Positions 10,161 to 21,420 of a DNA stretch of 64,000 nt are shown in pieces. The position numbers and the translations under genes are program-made. How positions within the stretch are numbered: the first letter of the stretch is position 1; every line of letters starts with the position of its first letter. The notes below the pieces were generated by a model. That model saw only the letters and a list, made by a program, of their open reading frames with translations. It made no database searches and was not told where the DNA came from. Origin of the DNA: Clarkia xantiana subsp. parviflora (taxonomy: Eukaryota > Streptophyta > Magnoliopsida > Myrtales > Onagraceae); NCBI GenBank assembly GCA_036873135.1, contig JAPTYO010000026.1, positions 2,336,001-2,400,000 on the forward strand, given 5' to 3'.

Positions 10161-11028
10161 AAGTTCGATTCTTTGTAGTGACAATTTGTTATGTTTTTTC
10201 TTCAAATATTTAGAAATAATAAATTACTACAAAACCCTACGTTAATTGATTACATTAATTAATCCAGCAAATATTCAGAAGGGTATTTGTGTAAAACCAA
10301 GTTCTGCCTTAGTAATATAGATAATCATATAGAAATTTGGCGGTTACAAAATAGCCTTCGGCCATTATATAATAGATATAAATACTGTCGAACTTTTAGG
10401 GATTAAAATATGTAGACAATATATATTCTTAATTGTTTAATAGTAACTAAATCTATCAATATATATATTAACCTTATTTTAATCCATATATATTCGTTGG
10501 CCAAAAAAAAAAAAATCCATATATATTGATAGTTAATATCTTTTACAATATTATATTAGAACCTATCCTTATTTCCAACTTCTAGATATAGTTACCTATT
10601 AATAAAATTTAAAAATGGCAACCTATATCTATTATATATTGTGCCGAATTTTTAATTGCTTGGTGGCCAAGAAAATTTAAACTTTTACCTAAAACACCCC
10701 TAGGAATTTTCGGCACTAGCAAGAAAATTGGAAAAGTTGTCAAATTTTAAGATCAAACTCTAACTTGATCATGAATCCAAAACATGTTCTTGATAAAACT
10801 CATGGTGTTCTTGAGGATCATGAACATCAAACTTAAATTGATAATGAAAAATTCGGTTTTGATCTAGAAAAACATGTACATTTGAAAATTTTAAGTTTTT
10901 AAAGATCAAACACATGAAATCTACTTAAAAATTTCTGATTTTTCATGGTGTTCATGAATATCAAAAAATTCGGTTTTTATAAACGTCAAGAACATCAGTT
11001 TATCAAAATTTTAAGAACTCCTAACTTG
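10161..11028. other. AT-rich stretch with no recognisable gene
   Basis: Low-complexity sequence with short AT and A runs. The last part (about 10680-11028) repeats phrases such as TCATGGTGTTC and AAATTTTAAG and lies inside copia element D, next to its primer site. It may be the leader of D. A 119-codon frame at 10945-11304 crosses the PBS and LTR and is not a gene. Confidence 0.4.
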
Positions 11029-11040
11029 GCTCTGATACCA
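11029..11040 (-). other. Primer binding site of copia element D
   Basis: Minus strand reads TGGTATCAGAGC, the complement of the 3' end of initiator Met tRNA used by many plant Ty1/copia elements. It lies one base from the LTR end at 11042. Confidence 0.85.
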
Positions 11041-11041
11041 C

Positions 11042-11462
11042 TGTTGGATTACGGGGACGTAATACTATGGAATGCTAAACGTGTACTAGCAAGAAATCTA
11101 ATTTACGCAGCGGAATTAGTACACATACCTTTTAGCTTTCCTGCCCGAGAACGATGTGGAGGGAGTTCAGATCCTCCGGTCGGAACCACGTGCAAGTTTT
11201 TCATTAGAAGAAGTCCCACGCGATGTAGCTCCAAAATAAGACCTCTGATCGATTCTTCAACGGAGATGGAACCTCAGACCAGATGTGATGGTGCCGAAAT
11301 TTAACTAAGGGAAACAAGTGTTCTCAATGGAGATCCTTGTTATTATGAATGAGTGAATAAAACCTTAGCAGACACCCCTATATATAGTGTTGATGGAGTT
11401 GCCCAAAGGCAACTCCAACCAATGTGGTATAGGGTGGCCGGCCGAATTGCATGTATAAGGAA
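11042..11462 (-). repeat. Copia element D 5' LTR, first part
   Basis: Begins TGTTGGATTACGGGGACG on the plus strand, directly beside the PBS, so this is the 5' LTR of a minus-strand element. It matches 20260-20686 over most of its length. Element C is inserted at 11462, and the LTR resumes at 19721. Confidence 0.8.
11458..11462. repeat. Target site duplication of element C, left copy
   Basis: AGGAA here against AGGAG at 19721-19725: four of five bases match, consistent with a 5-bp duplication and one later change. Confidence 0.6.
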
Positions 11463-12177
11463 TGTTGGATCACGGTGGAACTCCGGTACGGACTTTGACG
11501 GCGATCCTAGCTCCTTCCCTCCACGCAATCCTGCAAGAGGGGATAGACCGGGCGGTGACCCAGAATCCCTCTCCGATGCTTAAATGAGTATCTCGTATGG
11601 ACTGGCAAGCAGTAATCTCAAGTAAGTATTTTTAACCTAAAACATCTGAGGTGACCCCTTGCCCTTTTATAGGCGAAGAGATACCTCAGTTACCTGGTGA
11701 ACCGTTGGGGGTGGTTAGCCCGTATCCCGCGTATCTCGGATGTGATCCCGCCTATCTAGGCCATGATCTCGTTTATCTCGGCCACGCCCCGCGTATCTCG
11801 GCCACGCTCCGTGTATCTTAACCACGTTCCGCGTATCTTGGCCACGCCCCGCGTATCTCGGCCTTATCCTCTGGTAACGAGTCCCGACTAACATCGGGGA
11901 CTCCAGAGTTATCTCGTTGTGTCACCGCTCGGGGCCCCTCGTCATCGTGATAGGGCCTATTGTTCTTAGGGATTCTTCATCGGGGCCTACACAGAGGCAT
12001 TTCATCGGGAGCGTTCAGCTCACTTGTCAAGTCCGACTCCGTCGGGACCTCTCATCCTTGGGCTCCCTTCGTCGGGATCCTTTGTCTGGGCCATCTTGGC
12101 CTTCGTTTTGGGCCCACCAGGCCTATCACCCGTTTCTTCATCGTTAAAGGGCCTAACGGCTGTAGTTGAACCAATCA
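11463..12177 (-). repeat. Element C 3' LTR (715 bp)
   Basis: Plus strand runs TGTTGGATCACGG to CCAATCA, followed by the PPT complement TTTGCCCCCAAGA. The minus-strand TATA box is at 11665-11671. It carries three more of the about 20-bp CGTATCTCGGCCACGC units (around 11780-11860) than the 5' LTR at 19066. Confidence 0.92.
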
Positions 12178-12558
12178 TTTGCCCCCAAGACATGAGGGAC
12201 TTTTAGTTCGTCGTGTCTTTCAACTCCCGACCTCCCGACATTAGAATCGGGGATCCTTCCCTTGACATAGTCACTCAATACTAGTCTTCTCCTTCACGTT
12301 TCCTCGATGCTTTGTGGATAAATGCCAAATATGAGGGGCTTTTCGATTCCCCGGTTCATTAAATGCAGCAGCTAGTGAAGCGACGTCTTCTGTACTCGTG
12401 CCTGATTTTTCGCGCCTGTTTCTTCTGAAAAGTGCTTTTTAGGTCGTTTCATCATTACGCCCATTACCCTTCTGCACGTTCCATCTCAACGGTCCAGATT
12501 AAAACTCTTCAACTTCGACTACTCGGATCGAAGTGTCCCTTCAATTGTCCTCTTCACC

Positions 12559-12565
12559 TATAAAA
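12559..12565 (+). promoter_or_regulatory. TATA box of the element C antisense gene
   Basis: TATAAAA in the context CCTATAAAACCCTAGCC, about 160 bp upstream of the ATG at 12725. Same context and spacing as in the other copies. Confidence 0.65.
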
Positions 12566-12724
12566 CCCTAGCCATGGGCACAGTTTAATTTTTACCGTTT
12601 CCGAATTCTCAAAAGCTCTCTGTAACTTCTCTGCGAATTCAAGCTCTGCAATTCCGAAGGTCTCAGAGTTTCTCCGGTCATCTTTCCGGCAACGCCAAGT
12701 TTATTCCTTCAGCCTCCAATCGCC

Positions 12725-15246
12725 ATGTCTGGTAAGAGTCTCTTCTCTATTGTTCGTTCATGTCTTCCTTGTTTACAGCTTTCCGAAAATCCCACTGTGC
12801 CTTCCTTGCCATTGCTACTTTTCAGACAGCGGATCCAGCTCTGAGGGGAGAAAGCCCTTCAACTTTGATTATGCCCTGAATGAAATCTCCAACACTGCTT
12901 ATGATGCAGCTCTCCGAGAGGGGTGCATCACTTCTACTTGGGAACCTCGTTTCCCATATCCCTGGCCTCGCCCCTCGGGTAGCCTTGAGGTTACTCGTCC
13001 CCGAAAAGGGGAGGTATTTGTCTCTACGGGGCAAATATCAGCGGGGATCAGATTCCCCTTCTGTGGTAATCTAGTCGAGATGTGCCAGCATTATAAAACT
13101 CATCCGACCACCTTCTCTCCGCACGCCATCCGCCTGTGGAATGCTTTCCAGGTCCTCTGCTTCCGACAGCGGTGGGTGTATAGCCTCCAGCTCTTCAGGA
13201 CCTTCTATGGGATGAAGTGTAACGAGGTGGGGGTTTGCGCCTTCTACCCTTGAATGCCGAAGTGGAACAAGGCACAACTCGGACGATGCAGCTGGACCAG
13301 TGACACCTGGAAGGTGGTCAAGGGTCGGGGACTCCTGGTGGATACGGGGTCCGATAACAGCAGTTGGAAAAGGAGCTACTTTTTTATCCAACATTCTTCG
13401 ATCCCCTGGCCCTGATGGGAGGTGGAAGCAGATTCTCCGCCTACCTTCCACACCTACACCGACGAAGATTTTCAAACTCCTCAACTCATCCAGCTCTACC
13501 GATGGGGGGAGTCCTACACTCCCCTCGACGCCAATTCTCTCGTGGAGCGGGACCTGGTGAACGCCGGGATCCGACTTCACGATATAATCTCTGGGGGGCA
13601 GCTTTTCGACGGCCCCTCCAATGTGGTTCCTTGGGTAAACTTCTAACTCTTTTTCGTTTACTGTTTGCAGCCAAGAGGGTATCTGTGCTGACCGATCTGT
13701 TCCTTAAGCAGGGGGAGACTGATGCTGTCCGCCCCTCGCGGAAGAGGAAGTCTGCCAAGAAGGCTGCTGCTCCATCGGGGTCTCCTTCTGCGGAGCAGCC
13801 TAAGCGGAAACGCGTGGATCTGGACCAACTCTTCGACGTCCAGAATGCTGAAGAAGGTAAAAAGCTCCGACTTGCTATTAAATCATATAGAAGGATGGTC
13901 CCGAAGGATTTGATTCCTTCAACCAAGTAGGCCCGTATTGCTGACGTCAGACGAATCCTTCGAGGCTAAACTCCTCGTGTCCTGAAGGCGGGCTACTACC
14001 ACTACCGCGGGAAGGATCAATATGTCTCCCGACGTATTGTTTGGTGTAAGAATCCTGATGAACTTCCTGACTACATATCTGAAGCCTCTCGTCCTCTAGG
14101 TGCAGGTCGCTCAGGGGCTCCATCGGGTGCTGAAGCTTCTGCGGGTGCACCGTCTTCAACAGGGGCGCCTCCCTCAACTGGGGAGAAGACCCCGACCGGT
14201 GAACAGTTTCGTCGGGTGGAAAGCTTGGACTCCTCCGAGGAGACCGATGAGGGTGGCTCCCTCCGTCGTCGTCGGAGGACGGGGCAGTCTCCCTTGAAAC
14301 CAGCCTCTCAGGGGCTGCCCCCTTCATCTTCTCCGCAGCAGCGACAGCCGTCGCCCATCCACAACTTCACTCCTTCCCCTGTCCGGGTCGAGCCGGAGGC
14401 GTGCCCCTCCACGATTCGTTCTCCTCCTCCTGTCCCTCTCGATGGGAGTTTCTACAGGCCCTTCGACCCCGCCCAAGTGAATGCCCCCGGACTCCCATCC
14501 ATGCGGTACCCGATTTCCCTGAATCGGACTGCTATGCATCAGGATGTCAGAGAGATGTCCCTGCGTCGGGTAGAGGTAAAACTTCGCCTCTCTCTTTTCA
14601 TAGGTACCTCATCGCCTATGATGAGTCCCGGGATCGGGACCGGGCGACCCTTGACAAGCTTAAGGAGGATCTTGCAGCCTCCAAGTCTTCGCAGGGGAAA
14701 CTTGCCAAGGAGCAAGCCGCCCTTGTCCAAAAGGTTCAAGACTTCCAAAAGCAGGTCGGGGACTTCGAGGGGCTCCTGAGGCAGGAGCGACAGGAGCGGC
14801 AGGAGCGCCAGGAGCGGCAGGCTGCTAAGGACAAGCAGGTCCTCGAGAAGAAGGCTCTGGAGGAGCAAGTCGCGGGGTTTCCTACGTAGCTGGTCGAGGC
14901 GGAGGCCAAGGGCCGGGAGGATTATCGGAGGTCTGAGGACTTCCAGGCCGATGCTATGAAGTTCTTTGGCGCGGAGGTGGAGAACACTCTCTTTAATGCG
15001 GTTGAGGAGCTTCACCTGGAGTATGGCGACGCCATCAATTTTGACAAGTCTCCTTCCCTCGCCCCCTTCGCGAAAAAATACTTTGCTCTTTCTGAGGAGA
15101 GTGATGGGGGGAGTACTCCCGCAGTTGCCGAAGACGCAGCAGATGCCCCGATAGTCGATCCTCCCGAGGCCAACACTATGGAACCTTCTGCTACCGACTC
15201 CGCGGACCCAGCTCCTGCCGATGTTGCCGACAAGGACCAAGCTTAA
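12725..15246 (+). pseudogene. Element C antisense gene (Transposase_28-like, coiled coil)
   Basis: Opposite strand to gag-pol. Exon 1 is 12725-12731, intron 1 12732-12825 (94 bp), exon 2 12826-13634. A very short GT..AG gap follows (from 13635), then exon 3 from about 13676 to 14575, a shortened intron 3, and the last exon to TAA at 15244-15246. Exon 2 carries the conserved GIRFPFCGNLVEM and FRTFYGMKCNE segments typical of the 'putative gypsy type transposon' domain. The last exon is a Glu/Arg/Gln coiled coil with a tail ending DKDQA. Stops lie at 13251, about 13412, 13928 and 14887. The part of the last exon that follows intron 3 in element I is deleted. Not functional as it stands. Confidence 0.8.
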
Positions 15247-15399
15247 CCGTTTATCTTTAGAGTCCTTGTATTTTCTTCTCTTTTGTCATCGTCGGGCCTT
15301 TGAGCCCTTATCAATTATCAGACTTTCTCAGTTCCGATTTTTTCGATGCACTTCTCCATGTGGTTTTACTGTACTTGCTTAAGTCGATACTTTGACACT

Positions 15400-15648
15400 T
15401 AAGACATTTTCGTAGGTCATTCCCGACGATTTACTAATTTGCGCCACTTAAGGCGACTTATCATCATGCACCACTTAAGGCGACTTAATTTCGTGCATCA
15501 CTTAAGACGGCTTAATATCGTGCACCACTTAAGGCGACTTTTCAATACTTAGAATAAATCTAAAACACATGCATCACTTAAGAATACTTAATCTCGTGCA
15601 TCACTTAAGACGACTTTTCTCGTGCATCACTTAAGATGGCTTAAGTGC
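15400..15648 (-). repeat. Element C 3' region tandem repeats
   Basis: CACTTAAGGCGACTT-type units, the complement of the element A repeats, with a TTAGAATAAATCTAA hairpin near 15547. The array runs directly into the truncated pol at about 15648, marking the internal deletion junction. Confidence 0.85.
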
Positions 15649-16941
15649 TTGGAACGCCTCTTCACACTTAGCGGTCCACTCAAATTTCTTGTTGGCCCTC
15701 AGGACTTCAAAAAATGGCATTGATCGGTCACTTGCCTTGGACAGGAAGCGATTCATTGCAGCTAGTCGACCATTCAGCACTTGCACCTCCCGATGGTTTA
15801 TCGGAGACTGCATCTCCTCAATCGCTCTCAGCTTCTCGGGGTTCACCTCAATTCCTCACTGACTCACCTTAAAGCCCAGAAACTTCCCCGAGTGGACTCC
15901 GAAGGCGCATTTCGTCGGGTTTAAACGAACCTGGTGAAGCCTCATCCGCTCAAACGCCAGGGTTAGGTTGTGCACATGATCCTCCGCTTGTCGGGATTTT
16001 ACCAGCATATCATCCACGTAAGCCTCCATGGTCTCCCCCAGCATATCTCCGAACAGCTTATTCACCATCCGCTGGTAGGTTGCCCCAGCATTGATCAACC
16101 CGAAAGGCATGACATCGTAGTGATAGATGTCACTGTCTGCATAGAATGCTGTGTGAGGAGCGTCCTCCTTGGCCATCTTAATCTGGTTGTAGCCTGAGTA
16201 CGCATCCATGAAGCTCAACAGCTCATCTCCCGACGTGGCATCTACTAACTGGTCGATTCTCGGGAGTGGATAACAGTCCTTTGGGCAAGCCTTGTTCAGG
16301 TCGCGGAAATCCACACACATCCGCCATTTCCTGTTAGTCTTCTTCACCAGCACTGGATTAGCGACCCAAGTTTGGAATCGGAGCTCTTTAATAAATCCAG
16401 CATCGAGCAACCTGCCCATTTCCTGCTGAATCGCGATCTTCTTATCTGTGGCCATCAGACGCCTTATCTGCGTAATAGGCTTGATTGCGGGAACTATCTT
16501 CAGTTCGTGTACGATTAAATCGGGGCTGATTCCTGGCATATCGCTCGGGGACCAGGCAAACAGTTCCTTGAACTCTTTCAGCAACTCAACCAATTTTTGG
16601 GCTGTCTCCTCAGTCAGAGCAGACCCGATATTCACCTTCCTCTGGGGTCCGTCGATCTCGACTTCTTTCAGATCTTCTACGGGGGCGGGACACCCAAACT
16701 CCTCTCTAGGATCTGTGTCTGTCTGGAGGACAGTCATGGCCTCTCGCCTTCTCCTCCGGGTGGCATTAACATAACATTTTCGGGAAGCCAGCTGGTCGCC
16801 CTTGACCTCTCCGACTCCGTGGTCGGTCGGGAACTTCATCTTCTGGTGCACTGTCGAGGCAACCGCCACCAGGAGGTTGATGGTGGTTCTCCCGATGATC
16901 GCGTTGTAAGTCCCTGCGGAATCAACTACCACGAACTCCAC
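15631..16941 (-). pseudogene. pol: Element C pol: RT, truncated before RNase H
   Basis: Minus-strand RT with VDFRDLNK, FMDAYSGYNQ and an intact YVDDM. A stop near 15856 interrupts it. The frame then continues (EKLRAIEEMQ, LNGRLAAMNRF) until FQALK, where the sequence jumps into the 3' repeat array. In element A the same point is near 2030, so about 2.2 kb covering most of RNase H, archaeal RNase H and integrase is gone. The junction falls in AAGCACT-C/T-AAG, shared by pol and the repeat unit, suggesting microhomology. It cannot integrate by itself. Confidence 0.9.
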
Positions 16942-16953
16942 GTTCCTCCTTTC

Positions 16954-19030
16954 TTATTTCCACCCACTACCAAACTCCACTGGTAAGGTGATTACTCCTA
17001 GCGGATAGGAGGTTGAACCAGAGAACCCGACCATCGGGAAGTTTGCCTCCTTCAGATCTTTCTTCGTATTTCCCATGGCCTCCAGCGCGTCCATAAATAG
17101 GATATCGGAGGAGCTTCCGCCGTCGATCAGAATTCGCTTCATTTCGAACCCGTCTACATCCAAGGTTACAACCAAGGCGTCATCGTGTGGAGTCTCCACG
17201 CCAATGAGATCTTCCGACGAAAAGGAGATCACCATCTCTTCCTTCAGGGTCCAGGATCGGGACCTCTTACCCAGCACCACAGCCGTAGGGATTCTAGAGG
17301 CATAAACCTCTCGGGAGGATGAAGTATCACCTCCAGCAGCAAATCCTCCGTGAATCACGTTGATAGTGCCCCGTCTCTCCTTACGAGCACCGGATGACTC
17401 TGGGTCGGTTCTCTTCTTCTTTGGGGACCGATCGCGGGATCGGGAACGGGACCGCGATCGGGACCGAGAGCGGGATCGGGAACGGGACCGCGATCGGGAC
17501 CGAGAGCGGGATCGACACCGCTTATCCCCGACGAACTCCTTGAGCTTCCCCTTCTGGATCAGCTTTTCGATCTCCTTCTGCAGCTCCCGACAATGGTTGG
17601 TGTCGTGACCATTTGCGCGGTGAAATCGGCAGTAGCGATCCGTGCGAGATCCCAAGAATTCTCCATCCTTCTTTGGGGGGTACCTGGAGATACCTTGTCG
17701 TTCCATGACCGTCAGTACCTCTGCCATGGAGCAGTTGAGAGGAATGTCGAGATCCTCCCGCTTATCCTTCCTTGAAGAACGCCTATCGTCCCTCCGATCA
17801 GGGCGGCCTCGATTCCGACTACTTTCGGGTTTACCCTTTGACTTACGATCGTCGAAAGGTTTAACCGACTGCTTCCCTTTGTTCGACTTTGGGGGCTCCA
17901 ACTCTCCCGCGGCTATCTTTGACTCCTGGACATCGATTTTCCGTTTCACCCTCTTCTGTAGTGCCTCCATATTCCACACAGCTTTTTCAGCTACACTGTG
18001 CATTAGGTCGGAACCGTAGGGGGCCGTTAGGTTCCGAATGAATGTACGGATGGTTTCGCCTTCCGAGATTTCCTCGTCACTCTCCGCCACACTGGCAGTG
18101 TACCGCTGGTAATAGTGTGCCAGTGATTCGTCGGGCCTTTGTACCACCTGGGTCAGGGACCTCACGCTCTTCAGCAAACGTCTACGACCCTGGTACTGCT
18201 GAATGAACCGGTCGTGCATATCTGCCCAGCAAGTAATGCAACCTGGGGGCAGACTAAAGAACCAGGTCAGGGCTCTTTCCCCAAGTGTGTTCGGGAACAG
18301 TGTACACACTATGTCTTCATTCGGGGCTCTTCCCAGACACGCCATGAGGTGCTTCTGGACATGTCGAACCGGATCTCCTTCGCCATCGTATTCATTTATC
18401 GTGGGGATTCCTAGCCCTGGCGGGGCTAGGGTGTCTATGAGTCGAGGGACGAAGCGATGAGTAGATCGATCCCTCAGCTCCGATACCAGCGGCTTCTACT
18501 CTCCCATGTAGATGTTCACGATCTTTACCACCTGGTCGGGGGTGATGGGACCATTCAGGGGAATGGTCCTGTGCTGTACTGGCCCTGGCCCATCAGCCAC
18601 GAACCTCTCTTGCTGATCGGACACCCTACTTCTGTCCTGGCCCCGGGGCGGAGCCTCCTGTACGTTCTGAACCTCTGCTGGTGGGGGTGCTTCTTCCAAT
18701 GGGGGCATCTCCTCCTACCTCTTCGCAGCCTCTCTCCGATCCAAGAGAGCCTCCACAGCTGCTAAAAACATGGGCATGGCTTCTGCTACGGCTCTTGCCA
18801 GGTCCGTAGCTCGGGGAGCCTCCTGCTCTCTATTGCCCTGGTGTTGAGCGGCAATCTCTTCGGGACCTTCATTGTGCCCCCCTGTCTGGGAGAGCTCAGC
18901 AGCGGGATGGTTCTGGTTTTCCTCCTGTTCTGGTAGCGAATTCAGAGTTGTTGCAGCGGGGTGACGGGAACCACCAGATTGTCCCTGTATTCTTTGCTTG
19001 CCAGCCGCCATCGATCGAGTAGAAGGCATA
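16954..19030 (-). pseudogene. gag: Element C gag and protease, with stops
   Basis: Begins MPSTRSMAAGK at about 19030, just after the PBS. Stops interrupt it near 18715 and 18495, at positions where other copies have CAG. From 18345 a 463-residue open frame covers the Gag core (CITCWADMHDRFIQQYQGRR), a CHHC zinc knuckle, an unusually long RS tract at about 17430-17520, and the protease with LIDGGSSS. This frame ends at 16954 shortly before RT. Gag would form particles, and the RS tract resembles those of splicing SR proteins, though no function is shown. Confidence 0.88.
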
Positions 19031-19048
19031 TCAGCTTTTTGTTTGTTT

Positions 19049-19064
19049 CCCACAGACGGCGCCA
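19049..19064 (-). other. Element C primer binding site
   Basis: TGGCGCCGTCTGTGGG on the minus strand, one base from the LTR. The first nine bases match the CCA end of plant tRNA-Asp as I recall it; the exact tRNA is not settled. Confidence 0.75.
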
Positions 19065-19065
19065 A

Positions 19066-19720
19066 TGTTGGATCACGGTGGAACTCCGGTACGGACTTTG
19101 ACGCCGATCCTAGCTCCTTCGCTCCACGCAATCTTGCAAGAGGGGATAGAACGGGCGGTGACCCAGAATCCCTCTCCGATGCTTAAATGAGTATCTCGTA
19201 TGGACTGGCAAGCTGTAATCTCAAGTAAGTATTTTTAACCTAAAACATCTGAGGTGACCCCTTGCCCTTTTATAGGCGAAGAGATACCTCAGTTACCTGG
19301 TGAACCGTTGGGGGTGGTTAGCCCGTATCCCGCGTATCTCGGATGTGATCCCGCCTATCTAGGCCATGATCTCATTTATCTCGGCCACGCCCCGCGTATC
19401 TCGGCCTTATCCTCTGGTAACGAGTCCCGATTAACATCGGGGACTCCAGAGTTATCTCGTTGTGTCACCGCTCGGGGCCCCTCGTCATCGTGACAGGGCC
19501 TATTGTTCTTAGGGATTCTTCATCGGGGCCTACACAGAGGCATTTCATCGGGAGCGTTCAGCTCACTTGTCAAGTCCGACTCCGTCGGGACCTCTCATCC
19601 TCGGGCTCCCTTCGTCGGGATCCTTTGTCTGGGCCATCTTGGCCTTCGTTTTGGGCTCACCAGGCCTATCAGCCGTTTCTTCATCGTTAAAGGGCCTAAC
19701 GGCTGTAGTCGAACCCATCA
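19066..19720 (-). repeat. Element C 5' LTR (655 bp)
   Basis: Plus strand TGTTGGATCACGG to CCCATCA. TATA box complement at 19268-19274. About 60 bp shorter than the 3' LTR through loss of about three U3 repeat units near 19380-19410. Confidence 0.92.
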
Positions 19721-19866
19721 AGGAGGAGGCCCAATTTTGGGCCTCCCTTGTCAATTACTAATTGGATTTGGCCCTATTAGCTCAGATTGACAATTACCTA
19801 ATTAACTTAGGTAATTCCCTTAATTAACGGGCTCCTATTACGGCGCCACGTCACCATAGGCTAACT
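19721..19866 (-). repeat. Copia element D 5' LTR, second part
   Basis: Starts with the right TSD copy of element C (AGGAG) and continues GAGGCCCAATTTTGGGCC, homologous to 31530-31682. The end is drawn at CTAACT (19866) by alignment with CTAACA at 31682, so the canonical TG end of D appears mutated. Together the two parts give an LTR of about 560 bp. Confidence 0.65.
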
Positions 19867-20259
19867 GTTTGTTCCTCCCATCTGGTAGGTTTTATTCCTA
19901 CCACGGGTTTATCATTTACCATGTCGTTCACTTGTGTTCACTTGTGTTACCGGTTCAAATCTCCCACTCGAAGTAAGTGGAACCTGATTGTCAGTGTAAT
20001 CCTGCTTTGATTCGATCAAGACTACGTTTATTTGAAACGGATTATGCATTCGGAAATTCCTCCTCAAGTGTCGCATGTTCGACCGTGGCACCATTTTTCA
20101 AATATTTGAACAGGTATTTTCTAAGACCAGTCAACATACTCTTAGTCCAAATACGTGTTTAATGCGCATATTATTGTCACATGATGATATGATTTAACTC
20201 ATTATCATTCTTTAGATTTTATGGCAACGTGTCTTATCGATTTCATTGGAACACAGTTT
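19867..20259 (-). pseudogene. Copia-related internal fragment (F)
   Basis: Shares blocks with 34765-35160: ATCATTTACCATG, AATCTCCCACTCGAAGTAAG, GATCAAGACT and CCAAATAC-TGTTTAATGC. On the minus strand both can be read as a segment containing VPLTSSGRF, so this is probably decayed coding sequence upstream of a copia RT. It lies between the D LTR and the E LTR and belongs to neither by position. The exact domain is not recognised. Confidence 0.5.
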
Positions 20260-20686
20260 TGTTGGATTACAGAGACGTAATACTACGGAATGCTAAACAT
20301 GTACATGCAAGTAAACTAATTACGCAGTGGAATAATGTACACATACCTTAATAGCTTTCCTGCCCAAGAACGATGTGGAGGGAGTTCTGATCCTCTGGTC
20401 GGAACCCGTATAAGTTCTTCGTGAAAAGAGGTCCTACGCGGTATAAGCTCCACAGGGAATCCTCCAATCGATTTTTCAACGGGGACAGAACCTCAGACTG
20501 ATTGCTCGAAAGCGATTTGGCACGCCAATGGTGGTGCATGTGGGCCGGCCGAAATATAACTATAGAGAGAAAGGAATTTCTCTCAAATCACAACTTAGAA
20601 GGAGTTGTGATCAAGGTGTTTCTTTGGAGGTGAGCCCAAGACCTCCTTATATAGTGGGGGAGGAGAAAATCCTCCCCCTTCCCCTC
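20260..20686 (-). repeat. Copia element E 3' LTR, first part
   Basis: Begins TGTTGGATTACAGAGACG and is homologous to the D LTR. Unlike D it has no PBS on its left, and copia RNase H and RT lie to its right beyond element B. It is therefore the 3' LTR of a minus-strand element. The last five bases (CCCTC) are the left TSD of element B. Confidence 0.8.
20682..20686. repeat. Target site duplication of element B, left copy
   Basis: CCCTC, identical to 31505-31509 immediately after the 3' LTR. Confidence 0.92.
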
Positions 20687-21384
20687 TGATGGGTCCGACT
20701 ATAGTCGTCAGGCCCCTTAACGGCGAGGAAACGGCAAACAGGCCCATCAGGCCCCAAAGTGAAGGTAAAGATGACCTAGGAGAAGGGTCCCGATGAAGGG
20801 AGTCCCGACAAGGCAAGGTCCCGACAGAGTCGGTCCCGACAGTGGAGCTGGAAGCTCCCGATGAGAAGCCTTTAAGTAGGCCCCGATGATGAATCCCTGA
20901 GAATGATTGGCCCTGTCACGATGACGAGGGGCCCCGACCGGTGACATAACGAGATAACTCTGGAGTCCCCGACGGGAGTCGGGACTCGTTATCAGAGGAT
21001 AAAGCCAAGATATGCGGGGCGTGGCCGAGATACGCGGAACGTGGATTAAGATTCACGGAGCGTGGCCGAGATACGCGGGGCATGGCTAAGATACGCGAGA
21101 TCACATCCGAGATATGCGGGATACGGGCTAACCACCCCTAACGGTTCGCCAGGTACCTGAGGCATCTCTTTGCCTATAAAAGGGCAGGAGGTCACCTCAG
21201 ATCACTTACGTTGAGTTGAATACACTCTGAGTTTATTACTTGCCAGTCATACGAGATACTCATTTAAGCATCGGAGAGGGATTCTGGGTCACCGCCCGGT
21301 CTATCCCCTCTTGCAGTATTACGTGGAGCAAAGGAGCTAGGATTGCCGTCAAAGTCTGTACCGGAGTTCCATCGTAATCCAACA
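20687..21384 (+). repeat. Element B 5' LTR (698 bp)
   Basis: TGATGGGTCC to AATCCAACA. U3 has about 20-bp GAGATACGCGG repeats around 21005-21120 and a TATAAAA box at 21175-21181. Transcription would start shortly after and run into gag. Confidence 0.96.
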
Positions 21385-21385
21385 T

Positions 21386-21401
21386 TGGCGCCGTCTGTGG
21401 G
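21386..21401 (+). other. Element B primer binding site
   Basis: TGGCGCCGTCTGTGGG, one base after the 5' LTR. Identical to the site of element C. Confidence 0.8.
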
Positions 21402-21420
21402 AAACAAACAAAAAGCTGAT

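Larger units (their letters stand above)
11463..19720 (-). mobile_element. Element C: Tat-type Ty3/gypsy element, internally deleted
   Basis: Minus-strand element with two LTRs, PBS, gag, protease, RT, 3' tandem repeats and a plus-strand antisense gene. The RT-linked RNase H after its first part, the archaeal-type RNase H and the integrase are missing. It sits inside the 5' LTR of copia element D. LTR lengths differ (715 and 655 bp). LTR sequence differs at roughly a dozen sites by eye besides the length change. Confidence 0.93.

Noticed and set aside
10100..10200. Possible tRNA-derived SINE head (TGGTAAAG with AAGTTCGATTC)
   Set aside because: Box A match is weak, there is no poly-A tail or flanking duplication, and the other copy of the tandem unit lacks box B.
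17360..17608. Open frames rich in Arg-Asp (SRDRERDRDRD) opposite gag, also at 22854 and 62414
   Set aside because: They are the reverse-strand shadow of the RS-coding tract of gag.
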